Of a stretch of 12,492 nucleotides of DNA, positions 1 through 6,190 are shown piece by piece. The stretch covers positions 1 to 12,492 of the forward strand of contig URWC01000042.1 in the NCBI GenBank assembly GCA_900551555.1, given 5' to 3'. A model generated the notes under the pieces. It did not search any database, had not been told where the DNA came from, and saw only the letters and a program-made list of their open reading frames with translations. The stretch is from an uncultured Collinsella sp. Lineage in GTDB: Bacteria > Actinomycetota > Coriobacteriia > Coriobacteriales > Coriobacteriaceae. The first letter of the stretch is position 1, and the number at the start of each line of letters is the position of its first letter. The position numbers and the translations under genes are program-made.

Positions 1-46
1 TGCGTGAAGGCACTTCCCTCGTTGCAAGCAATATGTAGCCGCTTGC

Positions 47-1834
47 CTACATCAGGCGCAGGCTGACGTCCTTGAGCTGGGCGCCAGAAACGGCACTCGG
101 GGCGCCCGACATGAGGTCGGAGCCGCTGGCCGTCTTGGGGAACGCCATGACGTCGCGGATGGAGTCGGAGCCGGTGAGTAGCATGCACACGCGGTCCAGG
201 CCCAGAGCGAAACCGCCCATCGGGGGCGCACCAAACTTGAGAGCCTCCATGAGGAAGCCGAACTGCGACTCGGCGCGCTCCTCGGTAAAGCCCAGGAGCT
301 TGAGCATGGACATCTGCATCTCGGCGTTGTGGATACGCATACCGCCGCCACCGGCCTCAAAGCCGTCCATGACAAAGTCGTAGGTGCAAGAACCGGCCGC
401 CAACGGGTCGGCCTCGATCTTGGCGATGTCGGTCTCGGTCGGCAGGGTGAAGGGCTGGTGCTCGGCGGCATAGGCCTTACGGTCCTCATCCCAGTGGAAC
501 AGCGGGAAGTTGACGACCCACAGGAAGTCGTGGCCCTCGCGCTTGATCTCGAGCGCGTTGGCCATGTGGGAACGCATGCCACCCAGGATCTCGTCAGAGA
601 GCAGGCGCGGGCCGGCGGCAAACATCACAAGGTCGCCGGGCTCGACGTCCATGCGCTCGCGCAGAGCCGCCATCTCCTCGTCCGAGAAGAACTTGACGAT
701 GGGGCTGTTGATGGAGCCGTCCTCGCGGAAGGCGATCCAAGCCAGACCCTTGGCGCCAAACGTGGAGGCCACACCGGCGAGCTTATCGATCTTGGCACGT
801 GCCCAGGCACCGGCGCCCTTGGCGTTGATGGCCTTGACGACAGAGCCCTCCTCGTTCGCAGCGGTCGCGAAGACCTTAAATTTGGAGTTGGCAAAGATGT
901 CGGTCAGGTCGACCAGGTGCATGCCATAGCGGGTATCGGGCTTGTCGGAGCCATAGGTGTCCATGGCATCCCAGTAGTTCATGCGACGCAGCGGCGTGGG
1001 CATCTCGACACCCATGCGACCGAAGGCATCGGCAAGAACCTCTTCGAGCGCGCTCATGACGTCGTTCTGGTCCACGAAGGACATCTCGATATCGACCTGG
1101 GTGAACTCGGGCTGACGGTCGGCACGCAGGTCCTCGTCGCGGAAGCACTTGGCAACCTGGTAGTAGCGCTCGACGCCACCGACCATGAGCAGCTGCTTCA
1201 GGAGCTGCGGGGACTGCGGCAGGGCGTAGAAGTTACCCGGCTGAATACGGCTGGGAACGATGAAGTCGCGGGCGCCCTCGGGCGTGGACTTAAACAGGGA
1301 GGGCGTCTCGACTTCCATGAACTCACGGTTGTGCAGCGCCTCGCGAATGGCAAAGGTGAAGTCGGAGCGCAGCTTGAGGTTGGCCATCATCTCGGGACGG
1401 CGGAGGTCCAGATAGCGATAGCGCAGGCGAGTGTCCTCGCTGGTCTCGATGCCGTCCTCGATCTGGAACGGCGGGGTGACGGACGTGTTGAGCACCTCGG
1501 CGTGGTCGGTCAGGACCTCGATCTCGCCGGTCGCGAGCTTGGTGTTGGTGGTCTCCTCGCCACGGGCGCGCACGACGCCGTGGATCTTGATGGGCCACTC
1601 GGGACGCATGGTCTCGGCGATCTTAAAGGCGTCGCCGTCGGAGTGCTCGGGGTCGAAGGTGAGCTGCGTGATGCCCTCGCGGTCGCGAAGGTCGCAGAAG
1701 ATAAGGCCGCCGTGATCGCGACGACGGCTCACCCAACCGGTGAGGGTGACCTCTTCGCCCACGTTCTCGAAGCGAAGCTCGCCGCAGGTACGGGTGTGCA
1801 TGGAATGCTCATCGATGGGACGGGTCTGGCTCAT
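47..1834 (-). CDS. aspS: Aspartyl-tRNA synthetase
   Basis: Charges tRNA-Asp with aspartate in the cytoplasm (class IIb aminoacyl-tRNA synthetase). The 595-residue product has the usual bacterial length. An N-terminal OB-fold anticodon-binding domain covers about residues 1-110, with GWVSRRRDHGG near 33-43. The class II catalytic core follows: motif 2 with FRDEDLRADRQPEFTQ at 231-246 and motif 3 with GLDR at 545-548. Between them, about residues 285-420, lies the bacterial GAD insertion domain. The ATG at 1834 is chosen because AAAGGAGG lies 9 nt upstream. His41 in RRRDHGG is the residue linked in the literature to non-discriminating AspRS enzymes that also charge tRNA-Asn, where discriminating enzymes such as that of E. 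coli have Leu. That substrate range is inferred from one residue only. Only 46 bp are visible beyond the stop, with a small inverted repeat but no convincing terminator. Confidence 0.97.
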   Translation of the reverse strand: MSQTRPIDEHSMHTRTCGELRFENVGEEVTLTGWVSRRRDHGGLIFCDLRDREGITQLTFDPEHSDGDAFKIAETMRPEWPIKIHGVVRARGEETTNTKLATGEIEVLTDHAEVLNTSVTPPFQIEDGIETSEDTRLRYRYLDLRRPEMMANLKLRSDFTFAIREALHNREFMEVETPSLFKSTPEGARDFIVPSRIQPGNFYALPQSPQLLKQLLMVGGVERYYQVAKCFRDEDLRADRQPEFTQVDIEMSFVDQNDVMSALEEVLADAFGRMGVEMPTPLRRMNYWDAMDTYGSDKPDTRYGMHLVDLTDIFANSKFKVFATAANEEGSVVKAINAKGAGAWARAKIDKLAGVASTFGAKGLAWIAFREDGSINSPIVKFFSDEEMAALRERMDVEPGDLVMFAAGPRLLSDEILGGMRSHMANALEIKREGHDFLWVVNFPLFHWDEDRKAYAAEHQPFTLPTETDIAKIEADPLAAGSCTYDFVMDGFEAGGGGMRIHNAEMQMSMLKLLGFTEERAESQFGFLMEALKFGAPPMGGFALGLDRVCMLLTGSDSIRDVMAFPKTASGSDLMSGAPSAVSGAQLKDVSLRLM

Positions 1835-1861
1835 ACCAGTGATCCTCCTTTATGGATCTGT

Positions 1862-1886
1862 GCCGCCCCGTGTCGTTCCGGGCGGC
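1862..1886 (-). other. GC-rich hairpin in the aspS leader
   Basis: GCCGCCC (1862-1868) pairs with GGGCGGC (1880-1886) around an 11-nt loop. It would lie about 10 nt before the aspS Shine-Dalgarno site in the transcript. It may be a leader structure affecting translation or simply a chance stem in GC-rich DNA. No T-box features are seen. The rest of the 256-bp divergent aspS/serB spacer holds two TTGACG hexamers (1994-1999 and 2012-2017), but no well-placed -10 box that I would defend. Confidence 0.3.
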
Positions 1887-2090
1887 GTCGTACAGATTTG
1901 CCCAGCCTGCGTAAACCGCGCAGCCAGACATGGCGTTCTATCTTATCGCACCCGCGTCGATGTGCCGCGAAAAAGTAGCTCTTGCCCAAAGACTTGACGG
2001 AGACGAAACAATTGACGCGGCCTGGCCGTCGCCAAGGCGCGCCGCGTGCGACAATGTGCCCCAATACAACTGCACTCGGAAAGGCCCGTC

Positions 2091-2726
2091 ATGACCGCAC
2101 GCCTCATCGTTATGGATATCGACTCCACGCTCATCAACCAAGAGGTCATCGACCTGTTGGGCGAAGAGGCCGGCGTGGGCGAGCAGGTGGCACAGATCAC
2201 CGAGCGCGCCATGCGCGGCGAGCTCGACTTTAAGCAAGCACTCGAGGAACGCGTGGGGCTGCTCACCGGCCTGGACGAGAGCGTATTCGAGCGCACCTTT
2301 GAGCGCGTGACATTTACCCCCGGCGCGCTAGAGCTTGTGCGCTCGGCACACAGCAAGGGCTGGAAGGTCGGCGTGGTAAGCGGCGGCTTTCACGAGGTCG
2401 CCGACAAGATCGTGGCCGCCGCGGGCATCGACTTTTGCCTCGCTAACCGCCTGGAGGTCGTGGACGGCAAGCTCACCGGCAAGCTGGCGACAGACATTGT
2501 GACCAAGGAATCCAAGCTCATCCAGCTGCTGGATTGGGCGGTTGAGTGCGGCGTCGATATGGCACACACCGTGGCAATCGGCGACGGCGCCAACGACATC
2601 CCCATGATTCAGGCCGCGGGCACGGGCATCGCGTTTTGCGCCAAGCCCAAGACGCGCGAAGCCGCCCCGTTTGCCATCGACGAGCGCAACCTGATGCTCG
2701 CCATGGACATCATCCTGCGCGACTAG
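2091..2726 (+). CDS. serB: Phosphoserine phosphatase (HAD family)
   Basis: Predicted to hydrolyse O-phosphoserine to serine, the last step of the phosphorylated serine pathway, as a cytoplasmic Mg-dependent HAD phosphatase. The 211-residue protein has all HAD motifs. Motif I is DIDST, with nucleophile Asp9 and Asp11. Motif II Ser97 is in VVSGGF. The motif III lysine is in TKESK (139-142). Motif IV is GDGANDIPM, with Asp165 and Asp169. The cap domain is the short helical type expected between motifs I and II, and there is no N-terminal ACT domain, so this is the compact SerB form. The ATG at 2091 has AAGG 6 nt upstream. An in-frame ATG at 2046 would add 15 residues without homology-like content and has no clear ribosome site. 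It is divergent from aspS. No terminator is seen before larB, 114 bp downstream, so some read-through into the lar genes is possible. Confidence 0.92.
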   Translation: MTARLIVMDIDSTLINQEVIDLLGEEAGVGEQVAQITERAMRGELDFKQALEERVGLLTGLDESVFERTFERVTFTPGALELVRSAHSKGWKVGVVSGGFHEVADKIVAAAGIDFCLANRLEVVDGKLTGKLATDIVTKESKLIQLLDWAVECGVDMAHTVAIGDGANDIPMIQAAGTGIAFCAKPKTREAAPFAIDERNLMLAMDIILRD

Positions 2727-2763
2727 TCGATCTTTCTAACAATTGAATCAGTCTGTCCTATAG

Positions 2764-2795
2764 TTTCCGAACAATTTTGTCTTAGTGTTCGGAAA
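2764..2795. promoter_or_regulatory. Inverted repeat, candidate operator upstream of larB
   Basis: TTTCCGAACA (2764-2773) and TGTTCGGAAA (2786-2795) are perfect 10-bp inverted arms separated by 12 bp, so their centres lie about two helical turns apart. A smaller palindrome, ACAA-TT-TTGT, lies at 2771-2780. The right arm overlaps where the -35 of the proposed larB promoter would fall, which suits a repressor site. A likely binder is the TetR-family protein encoded at the end of the same operon, but that is inference. I found no second copy upstream of larA. Confidence 0.5.
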
Positions 2796-2817
2796 AATAC
2801 CTTTTGAGTGCTAGACT
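2788..2817 (+). promoter_or_regulatory. Possible larB promoter (extended -10)
   Basis: TG-C-TAGACT at 2809-2817 resembles an extended -10 box, with 4 of 6 matches to TATAAT. A poor -35 (TTCGGA, 2788-2793) lies 18 bp upstream inside the inverted repeat. A competing TATAGT at 2759-2764 has no -35 partner. The leader would be about 18 nt, ending in the larB ribosome site AAGGGA. Confidence 0.3.
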
Positions 2818-2840
2818 TTGCGCCGTCGAAGGGAACATAT

Positions 2841-3623
2841 ATGGATAAGCGAGATCTTGAGCAGTTGCTGAGCGATGTTGCCGGCGGAGCAGTCACCCCG
2901 GCTGTCGCCCTTACGCGCATCCAGACGGCGCCGACCGCCGATCTGGGTTTTGCACAGCTCGATCTTTCGCGCGGGGTGCGCCAGGGAGCCGGCGAGGTTG
3001 TCTACGGTGCGGGTAAAACCGCCGAGCAGATTGCCGCCATTATCGAAGCGCTGCGCGATGCTGGCCAGGAGCGCATCCTGGTCACGCGCCTGGACAGCGA
3101 AAAAGCAGCCCGCACCTCGGAGCTCCTCGACAACGGCATCGACCTGGGATATGTCCCGGACGCACAGCTCGCCCTCGTGGGCGGCAAGCCCTCCCCCACC
3201 GGTAACGGACGCATCGTCGTCGCCTGCGCCGGCACGAGCGACTTGCCCGTCGCCGAGGAAGCCGCGTTGACGGCCGAGTTCTATGGCAACGAGGTCGACC
3301 GCCTCTACGACGTAGGCGTCGCCGGCCTGCACCGCTTGCTCGCGCATGCCGAGGAACTTGCCCAGGCGCAGGTGGTCATCGCCATCGCCGGCATGGAAGG
3401 CGCGCTGGCGAGCGTTATCGGCGGCCTGGTGAGCTGTCCGGTCATTGCCGTTCCCACCAGCGTGGGCTACGGCGCGAGCTTTGGTGGCGTAGCCGCACTG
3501 CTCGCCATGCTCAACTCCTGCGCCAGCGGCGTTTCGGTCGTCAATATCGACAACGGCTTTGGTGCCGCCTACCAGGCAAGTCTTATCAATCATCTGAGCG
3601 CCGGCACACCCCGCGCCCGCTAA
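2841..3623 (+). CDS. larB: LarB, pyridinium-3,5-biscarboxylic acid mononucleotide synthase
   Basis: First enzyme of the nickel-pincer cofactor pathway. LarB carboxylates the pyridine ring of nicotinic acid adenine dinucleotide and cleaves the phosphoanhydride, giving the biscarboxylic mononucleotide used by LarE. The 260-residue protein has a family-typical N-terminal part with LSRGVRQGAGEVVYGAGKT (42-60). The C-terminal half is a PurE-like domain with ACAGTSDLPVAEEA (129-142), IAGMEGALASVIGGL (182-196), VPTSVGYGASFGG (204-216) and NSCASGV (225-231). Cys227 in NSCASG corresponds to the cysteine reported to form a covalent adduct in the Lactobacillus plantarum enzyme. The start at 2841 is preferred over an in-frame ATG at 2808 because AAGGGA lies 6 nt before it and the family begins near here. 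larC follows after 10 bp, so the two are almost certainly co-transcribed. Confidence 0.95.
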   Translation: MDKRDLEQLLSDVAGGAVTPAVALTRIQTAPTADLGFAQLDLSRGVRQGAGEVVYGAGKTAEQIAAIIEALRDAGQERILVTRLDSEKAARTSELLDNGIDLGYVPDAQLALVGGKPSPTGNGRIVVACAGTSDLPVAEEAALTAEFYGNEVDRLYDVGVAGLHRLLAHAEELAQAQVVIAIAGMEGALASVIGGLVSCPVIAVPTSVGYGASFGGVAALLAMLNSCASGVSVVNIDNGFGAAYQASLINHLSAGTPRAR

Positions 3624-3633
3624 GGAGCATTCC

Positions 3634-4545
3634 ATGTCCAACCATCAGCATACGCTTATCATCGACGGCACCTCGGGCATCAGCGGCGATATGACCGTCG
3701 CGGCCCTGCTCGACCTGGGCGCCAGCGAGGAGCATCTGCACGAGCAGCTCGCCACGCTGCCGGTCGACGGCTTTTCGATTGCCGTGACGCGCGTAAACAA
3801 GCACGGCATCGACGCCTGCGATTTCGATGTCCAGCTTGCAGAGGAGCTCGAGAACCACGATCACGATATGGCCTGGCTCTACGGCAACGAAGCAGCTGTC
3901 GAGCATATGCACGAACACGAACACCACCATCATGACCATGGCGAGCACGAGCACTGCCACGACCATGACCATGAGGCCCACGGTCATGGCCACGAGGGCC
4001 ATCATCACGCCCACCACCATCACCACCGTTCTTTGGCGGACATCACCGCCATCATCGATGGCTCGCAGCTAAGCGATGGCGCCAAGCGTCGCGCCCTCGC
4101 CATTTTTTCCGTACTCGCTGCTGCCGAGGCCAAGGCTCACGGCAAAACGCCCGACACCGTCCTGTTTCACGAGGTGGGCGCCGTCGACTCCATCGTCGAC
4201 GTCTGCTCGGTCGCCATCTGCCTCGACGACCTGGGTATTGAGGACATCGTGGTCGAGTCGCTTTCCGAGGGCCACGGCACCATTCGCTGCGCCCACGGTC
4301 TCATGCCCATTCCCGTCCCCGCTGTCGTCAACCTGTGCCAGGCGGGCAATATCGCCCTCACGCCTGCACCGGTCGCCGGCGAGATCGTGACGCCCACGGG
4401 CGCCGCCATCGTCACCGCGCTGCGCACGTCCGACCAACTGCCCTCACGCTACCGCATCGAAGCCGTCGGCTACGGCGCCGGCAAGCGCCCCTACGAGGGT
4501 TGTTCCGGTACGCTCCGCTGCCTGCTCGTTCACGCGGACGCCTAG
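3634..4545 (+). CDS. larC: LarC1-type nickel insertion protein, lacking the LarC2 domain
   Basis: LarC is the CTP-dependent nickel insertase that completes the nickel-pincer nucleotide for LarA. The 303-residue product starts well (AAGGAG 6 nt before the ATG) and shows the family N-terminus, DGTSGISGDMTVAALLDLGA (11-30). It also has the conserved segments FHEVGAVDSIVDV (178-190), TIRCAHGLMPIPVPA (216-230) and TPTGAAIVTAL (253-263), then ends just after GYGAGKRPYEG (279-289). Full-length LarC proteins are about 400 residues and continue into LarC2, the domain seen with bound Mn-CTP in L. plantarum. There LarC1 and LarC2 are joined by programmed frameshifting. Here TAG stops the frame, tetR begins 2 bp later, and no LarC2-like sequence is found in the next 0.5 kb in any plus frame. 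Residues 91-131 are a histidine-rich insert (24 His in 41), a likely nickel store or delivery segment. Identity is firm; activity without LarC2 is unknown. Confidence 0.93.
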   Translation: MSNHQHTLIIDGTSGISGDMTVAALLDLGASEEHLHEQLATLPVDGFSIAVTRVNKHGIDACDFDVQLAEELENHDHDMAWLYGNEAAVEHMHEHEHHHHDHGEHEHCHDHDHEAHGHGHEGHHHAHHHHHRSLADITAIIDGSQLSDGAKRRALAIFSVLAAAEAKAHGKTPDTVLFHEVGAVDSIVDVCSVAICLDDLGIEDIVVESLSEGHGTIRCAHGLMPIPVPAVVNLCQAGNIALTPAPVAGEIVTPTGAAIVTALRTSDQLPSRYRIEAVGYGAGKRPYEGCSGTLRCLLVHADA

Positions 4546-4547
4546 CC

Positions 4548-5087
4548 ATGGATGCCCGCAAGGCAAAAAGCCGCGCCGCCATCGTTACGGCGTTCTCCGA
4601 GCTGCTGCGCGAAGAGGACTACGGCAAGATCACCGTCGGTGACATCATCGCTCGCGCCCATGTGGGTCGGGCCACGTTCTACGGCCTCTTCAAGAGCAAA
4701 GATGACCTACTCGCTGAGCTCGTGTGCGATATCTGCACCCATGCCCTCGACGATGACGGTACGCCCCTCGACGACCCACTCGTGCAGGTCGAGCATATCC
4801 TCAACAACCTCTGGGAGCGCCGCCAGGGCGTACGCGCCCTCGTAGCCGGCGCCGGCTCACGCGTCTTTGCCGACTGCTTACGCAAGACCATCATGTCACG
4901 AGCAGCCGAAACCGTCCCCAACGACCCAAACGGCCCCGCCGCCACCATGGATCGCAGCTTCCTACTACACCACATAGCCTCAAGCTTCGTAGGAATGGTC
5001 CAATGGTGGGCCTGGCACAACTTCCAAGCAGATAAGTCCGACGTAGCCAAAGACTACCTCTCGGCCATAATGCCCCTCTTCAACTAA
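4548..5087 (+). CDS. TetR-family transcriptional regulator of the lar operon
   Basis: The 179-residue protein has an N-terminal TetR helix-turn-helix. The region runs about residues 10-56 and contains KITVGDIIARAHVGRATFYGLFKSKDDLL, in which the recognition-helix part is GRATFYGLF (40-48). The C-terminal ligand domain is short and ends in FVGMVQWWAWHNFQ and SAIMPLF, resembling the C-terminal type found in DhaS-like regulators. The ATG lies 2 bp after the larC stop with no good ribosome site of its own, so translational coupling to larC is likely. L. plantarum uses a Crp/Fnr-type activator (LarR) instead, so control here differs. The inverted repeat in front of larB is its most plausible target, which would give autoregulation. 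In the 3' third, codon use shifts towards A-ending codons such as CTA, ATA, TCA and GTA, unlike larB and larC. The inducer is not known; lactate is a guess from context. Confidence 0.85.
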   Translation: MDARKAKSRAAIVTAFSELLREEDYGKITVGDIIARAHVGRATFYGLFKSKDDLLAELVCDICTHALDDDGTPLDDPLVQVEHILNNLWERRQGVRALVAGAGSRVFADCLRKTIMSRAAETVPNDPNGPAATMDRSFLLHHIASSFVGMVQWWAWHNFQADKSDVAKDYLSAIMPLFN

Positions 5088-5096
5088 GTAAACCCC

Positions 5097-5168
5097 TCAT
5101 CCCAAAGTTCCGCCCTCATCTCAAAGCCCCGCCCCAACCCAAAGCACAATCCATCCCAAAGTGTCAAC
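5097..5168 (+). repeat. Short degenerate tandem repeat, about 17-19 bp units
   Basis: Four consecutive units begin at 5097, 5116, 5135 and 5152, each containing CATCCCAAAG or a near copy (CATCTCAAAG, CAACCCAAAG). The first two units are 19 bp and share CCGCCC at their ends; the last two are 17 bp. The stretch lies just after the tetR stop. The rest of the 322-bp spacer (5088-5409) holds a small stem (GTTGC 5231-5235 with GCAAC 5246-5250) and element A, with no gene. No function is assigned. Confidence 0.55.
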
Positions 5169-5262
5169 AGCAGCCCAACGCTCCTACCAGCGACAAGCCC
5201 CTCCCATCCAAATTCAGATATATATGTTGGGTTGCTTGCACGAACGCAACGAAGACCCCGCA

Positions 5263-5387
5263 GCCGTCCGCATGGGGTAACTTCCCAGCGCACTCCGCAG
5301 GACGCAAAAAGGCTCGCCGCACAAAGTGCGCAGCGAGCCTTTTTGCATGTCCGAGGACGCGCTGGGAAGTTACCCCATGCGGACGGC
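5263..5387. repeat. Nested palindromic element, copy A
   Basis: A 125-bp palindrome. Perfect 29-bp arms (5263-5291 and 5359-5387) flank a 67-bp core (5292-5358). The core starts ACTCCGCAGGACGCAA and ends TTGCATGTCCGAGGAC around a 14-bp inner stem. The same core layout recurs in copy B, but the arms there have a different sequence. The left arm is preceded by CGAAGACC and CGCA in both copies, with the first arm base completing CGCAG. The element ends 22 bp past the larD stop. The arms match no gene end and no other place that I can see in the window. Confidence 0.85.
5304..5346. terminator. Bidirectional intrinsic terminator between tetR and larD
   Basis: GCAAAAAGGCTCGC (5304-5317) pairs perfectly with GCGAGCCTTTTTGC (5333-5346). 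The loop itself forms CGCAC-AAA-GTGCG. There are five T on the plus strand (5340-5344) and five on the minus strand (complement of 5306-5310). It lies between the convergent tetR and larD genes and would serve both. Confidence 0.75.
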
Positions 5388-5409
5388 GAACAACCTATGT
5401 AGCCTTGGA

Positions 5410-6141
5410 CTAGAACATGCCCAAGAAACCGTGCACAAACAGTGCGGCCAGAGCGGCACCGATAAACGGTGCGATGCCAGGAACAAGCAGACCGTACTTC
5501 CAGTTGTTGTCGGCCTTGTTCTTGATCGGCAGCACCTGGTAAGCCATGCGAGGACCAAGGTCACGTGCCTGGTTCATGGCGAAGCCGGTGATGCCGCCCA
5601 TGCCCATGCCAACGGCCCAAACGATCAGGCCAACGCAGATAGCGAGCATCAAAACGTTCTCGCCTGCGCGGCTAGCGGCAGCAAGGATGGCGCTGATGAA
5701 CACAAAGGTGCAGATAGCCTCGCAGAAGAAGTTACGGGCATAGTTCGTACCCTCGGTGGTGGGGTTGGTCGAGAAGATGTTGCGCTGGGCAATGGGGTCG
5801 ACGACGCCCTCGGAAGCCTTGAACTCATCGGCATACATAAGCCAAGCGATTACGGCGCCCACAAAGCCGCCGAGCATATCGGCAATCATGAAGGGGATGC
5901 AGCTGCTCCACGGCACCAGGCCTACGATGCACTGGGCAAGCACCATAGCCGGGTTCATGCACACGGCGCCGCCAAAGACAAACAGGCAGACAGAGATGCC
6001 AAAAGACCAGGTGGTGATGGCAAACATATGACCGGAGCCCTGATACTTGGTGCCCTTGAGCACGGTATCGCAGTGCACGCCCACGCCAAAGATGATCATG
6101 AGGGCCGTTGCGCCGAATTCACAGAGGAGTTTGGTAAGCAT
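5410..6141 (-). CDS. larD: Aquaglyceroporin-type channel, LarD-like lactic acid facilitator
   Basis: A membrane channel of the major intrinsic protein family, 243 residues, with six hydrophobic membrane spans and two re-entrant half-helices. The first pore motif is a normal NPA (63-65, in CMNPAMVLAQ). The second is NQA (190-192) in MNQARDLGPR. The following Arg193 is the selectivity-filter arginine, and Asp194 is typical of glycerol-type rather than water-specific channels. In L. plantarum the channel encoded in the lar operon (LarD) carries lactic acid, and its position 49 bp behind larA on the same strand supports that role here. It could equally carry glycerol or other small solutes. AAGG lies 4 nt before the ATG. 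Co-transcription with larA is very likely. Confidence 0.9.
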   Translation of the reverse strand: MLTKLLCEFGATALMIIFGVGVHCDTVLKGTKYQGSGHMFAITTWSFGISVCLFVFGGAVCMNPAMVLAQCIVGLVPWSSCIPFMIADMLGGFVGAVIAWLMYADEFKASEGVVDPIAQRNIFSTNPTTEGTNYARNFFCEAICTFVFISAILAAASRAGENVLMLAICVGLIVWAVGMGMGGITGFAMNQARDLGPRMAYQVLPIKNKADNNWKYGLLVPGIAPFIGAALAALFVHGFLGMF

Positions 6142-6190
6142 AAAACCTTATCTTTCTTGTCGGTTATAAACGATTCGTTTAGGCCGCGCG

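Noticed and set aside
1..46. Terminator after aspS
   Set aside because: Small inverted repeats (GCAAGC/GCTTGC and TGTAG/CTACA) are present, but no T tract follows on the minus strand within the window.
329..1978. Long plus-strand open frame (549 codons) opposite aspS
   Set aside because: It mirrors the minus-strand aspS gene. The protein is low-complexity, rich in Gly, Val, Asp and His, with no family motif. Long antisense frames are expected in high-GC coding DNA.
1835..2000. T-box riboswitch in the aspS leader
   Set aside because: The leader is too short, and I find neither the conserved T-box sequence nor an adjoining terminator/antiterminator pair.
2811..3641. Minus-strand open frame opposite larB
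   Set aside because: A mirror frame; the larB plus frame has a ribosome site and conserved LarB motifs.
4335..5087. Frameshift fusion of LarC1 to a downstream LarC2, or to TetR
   Set aside because: The tetR frame is open through the end of larC, but the part before 4548 is not LarC2-like. No slippery site is evident at the stop, and tetR begins with a proper ATG.
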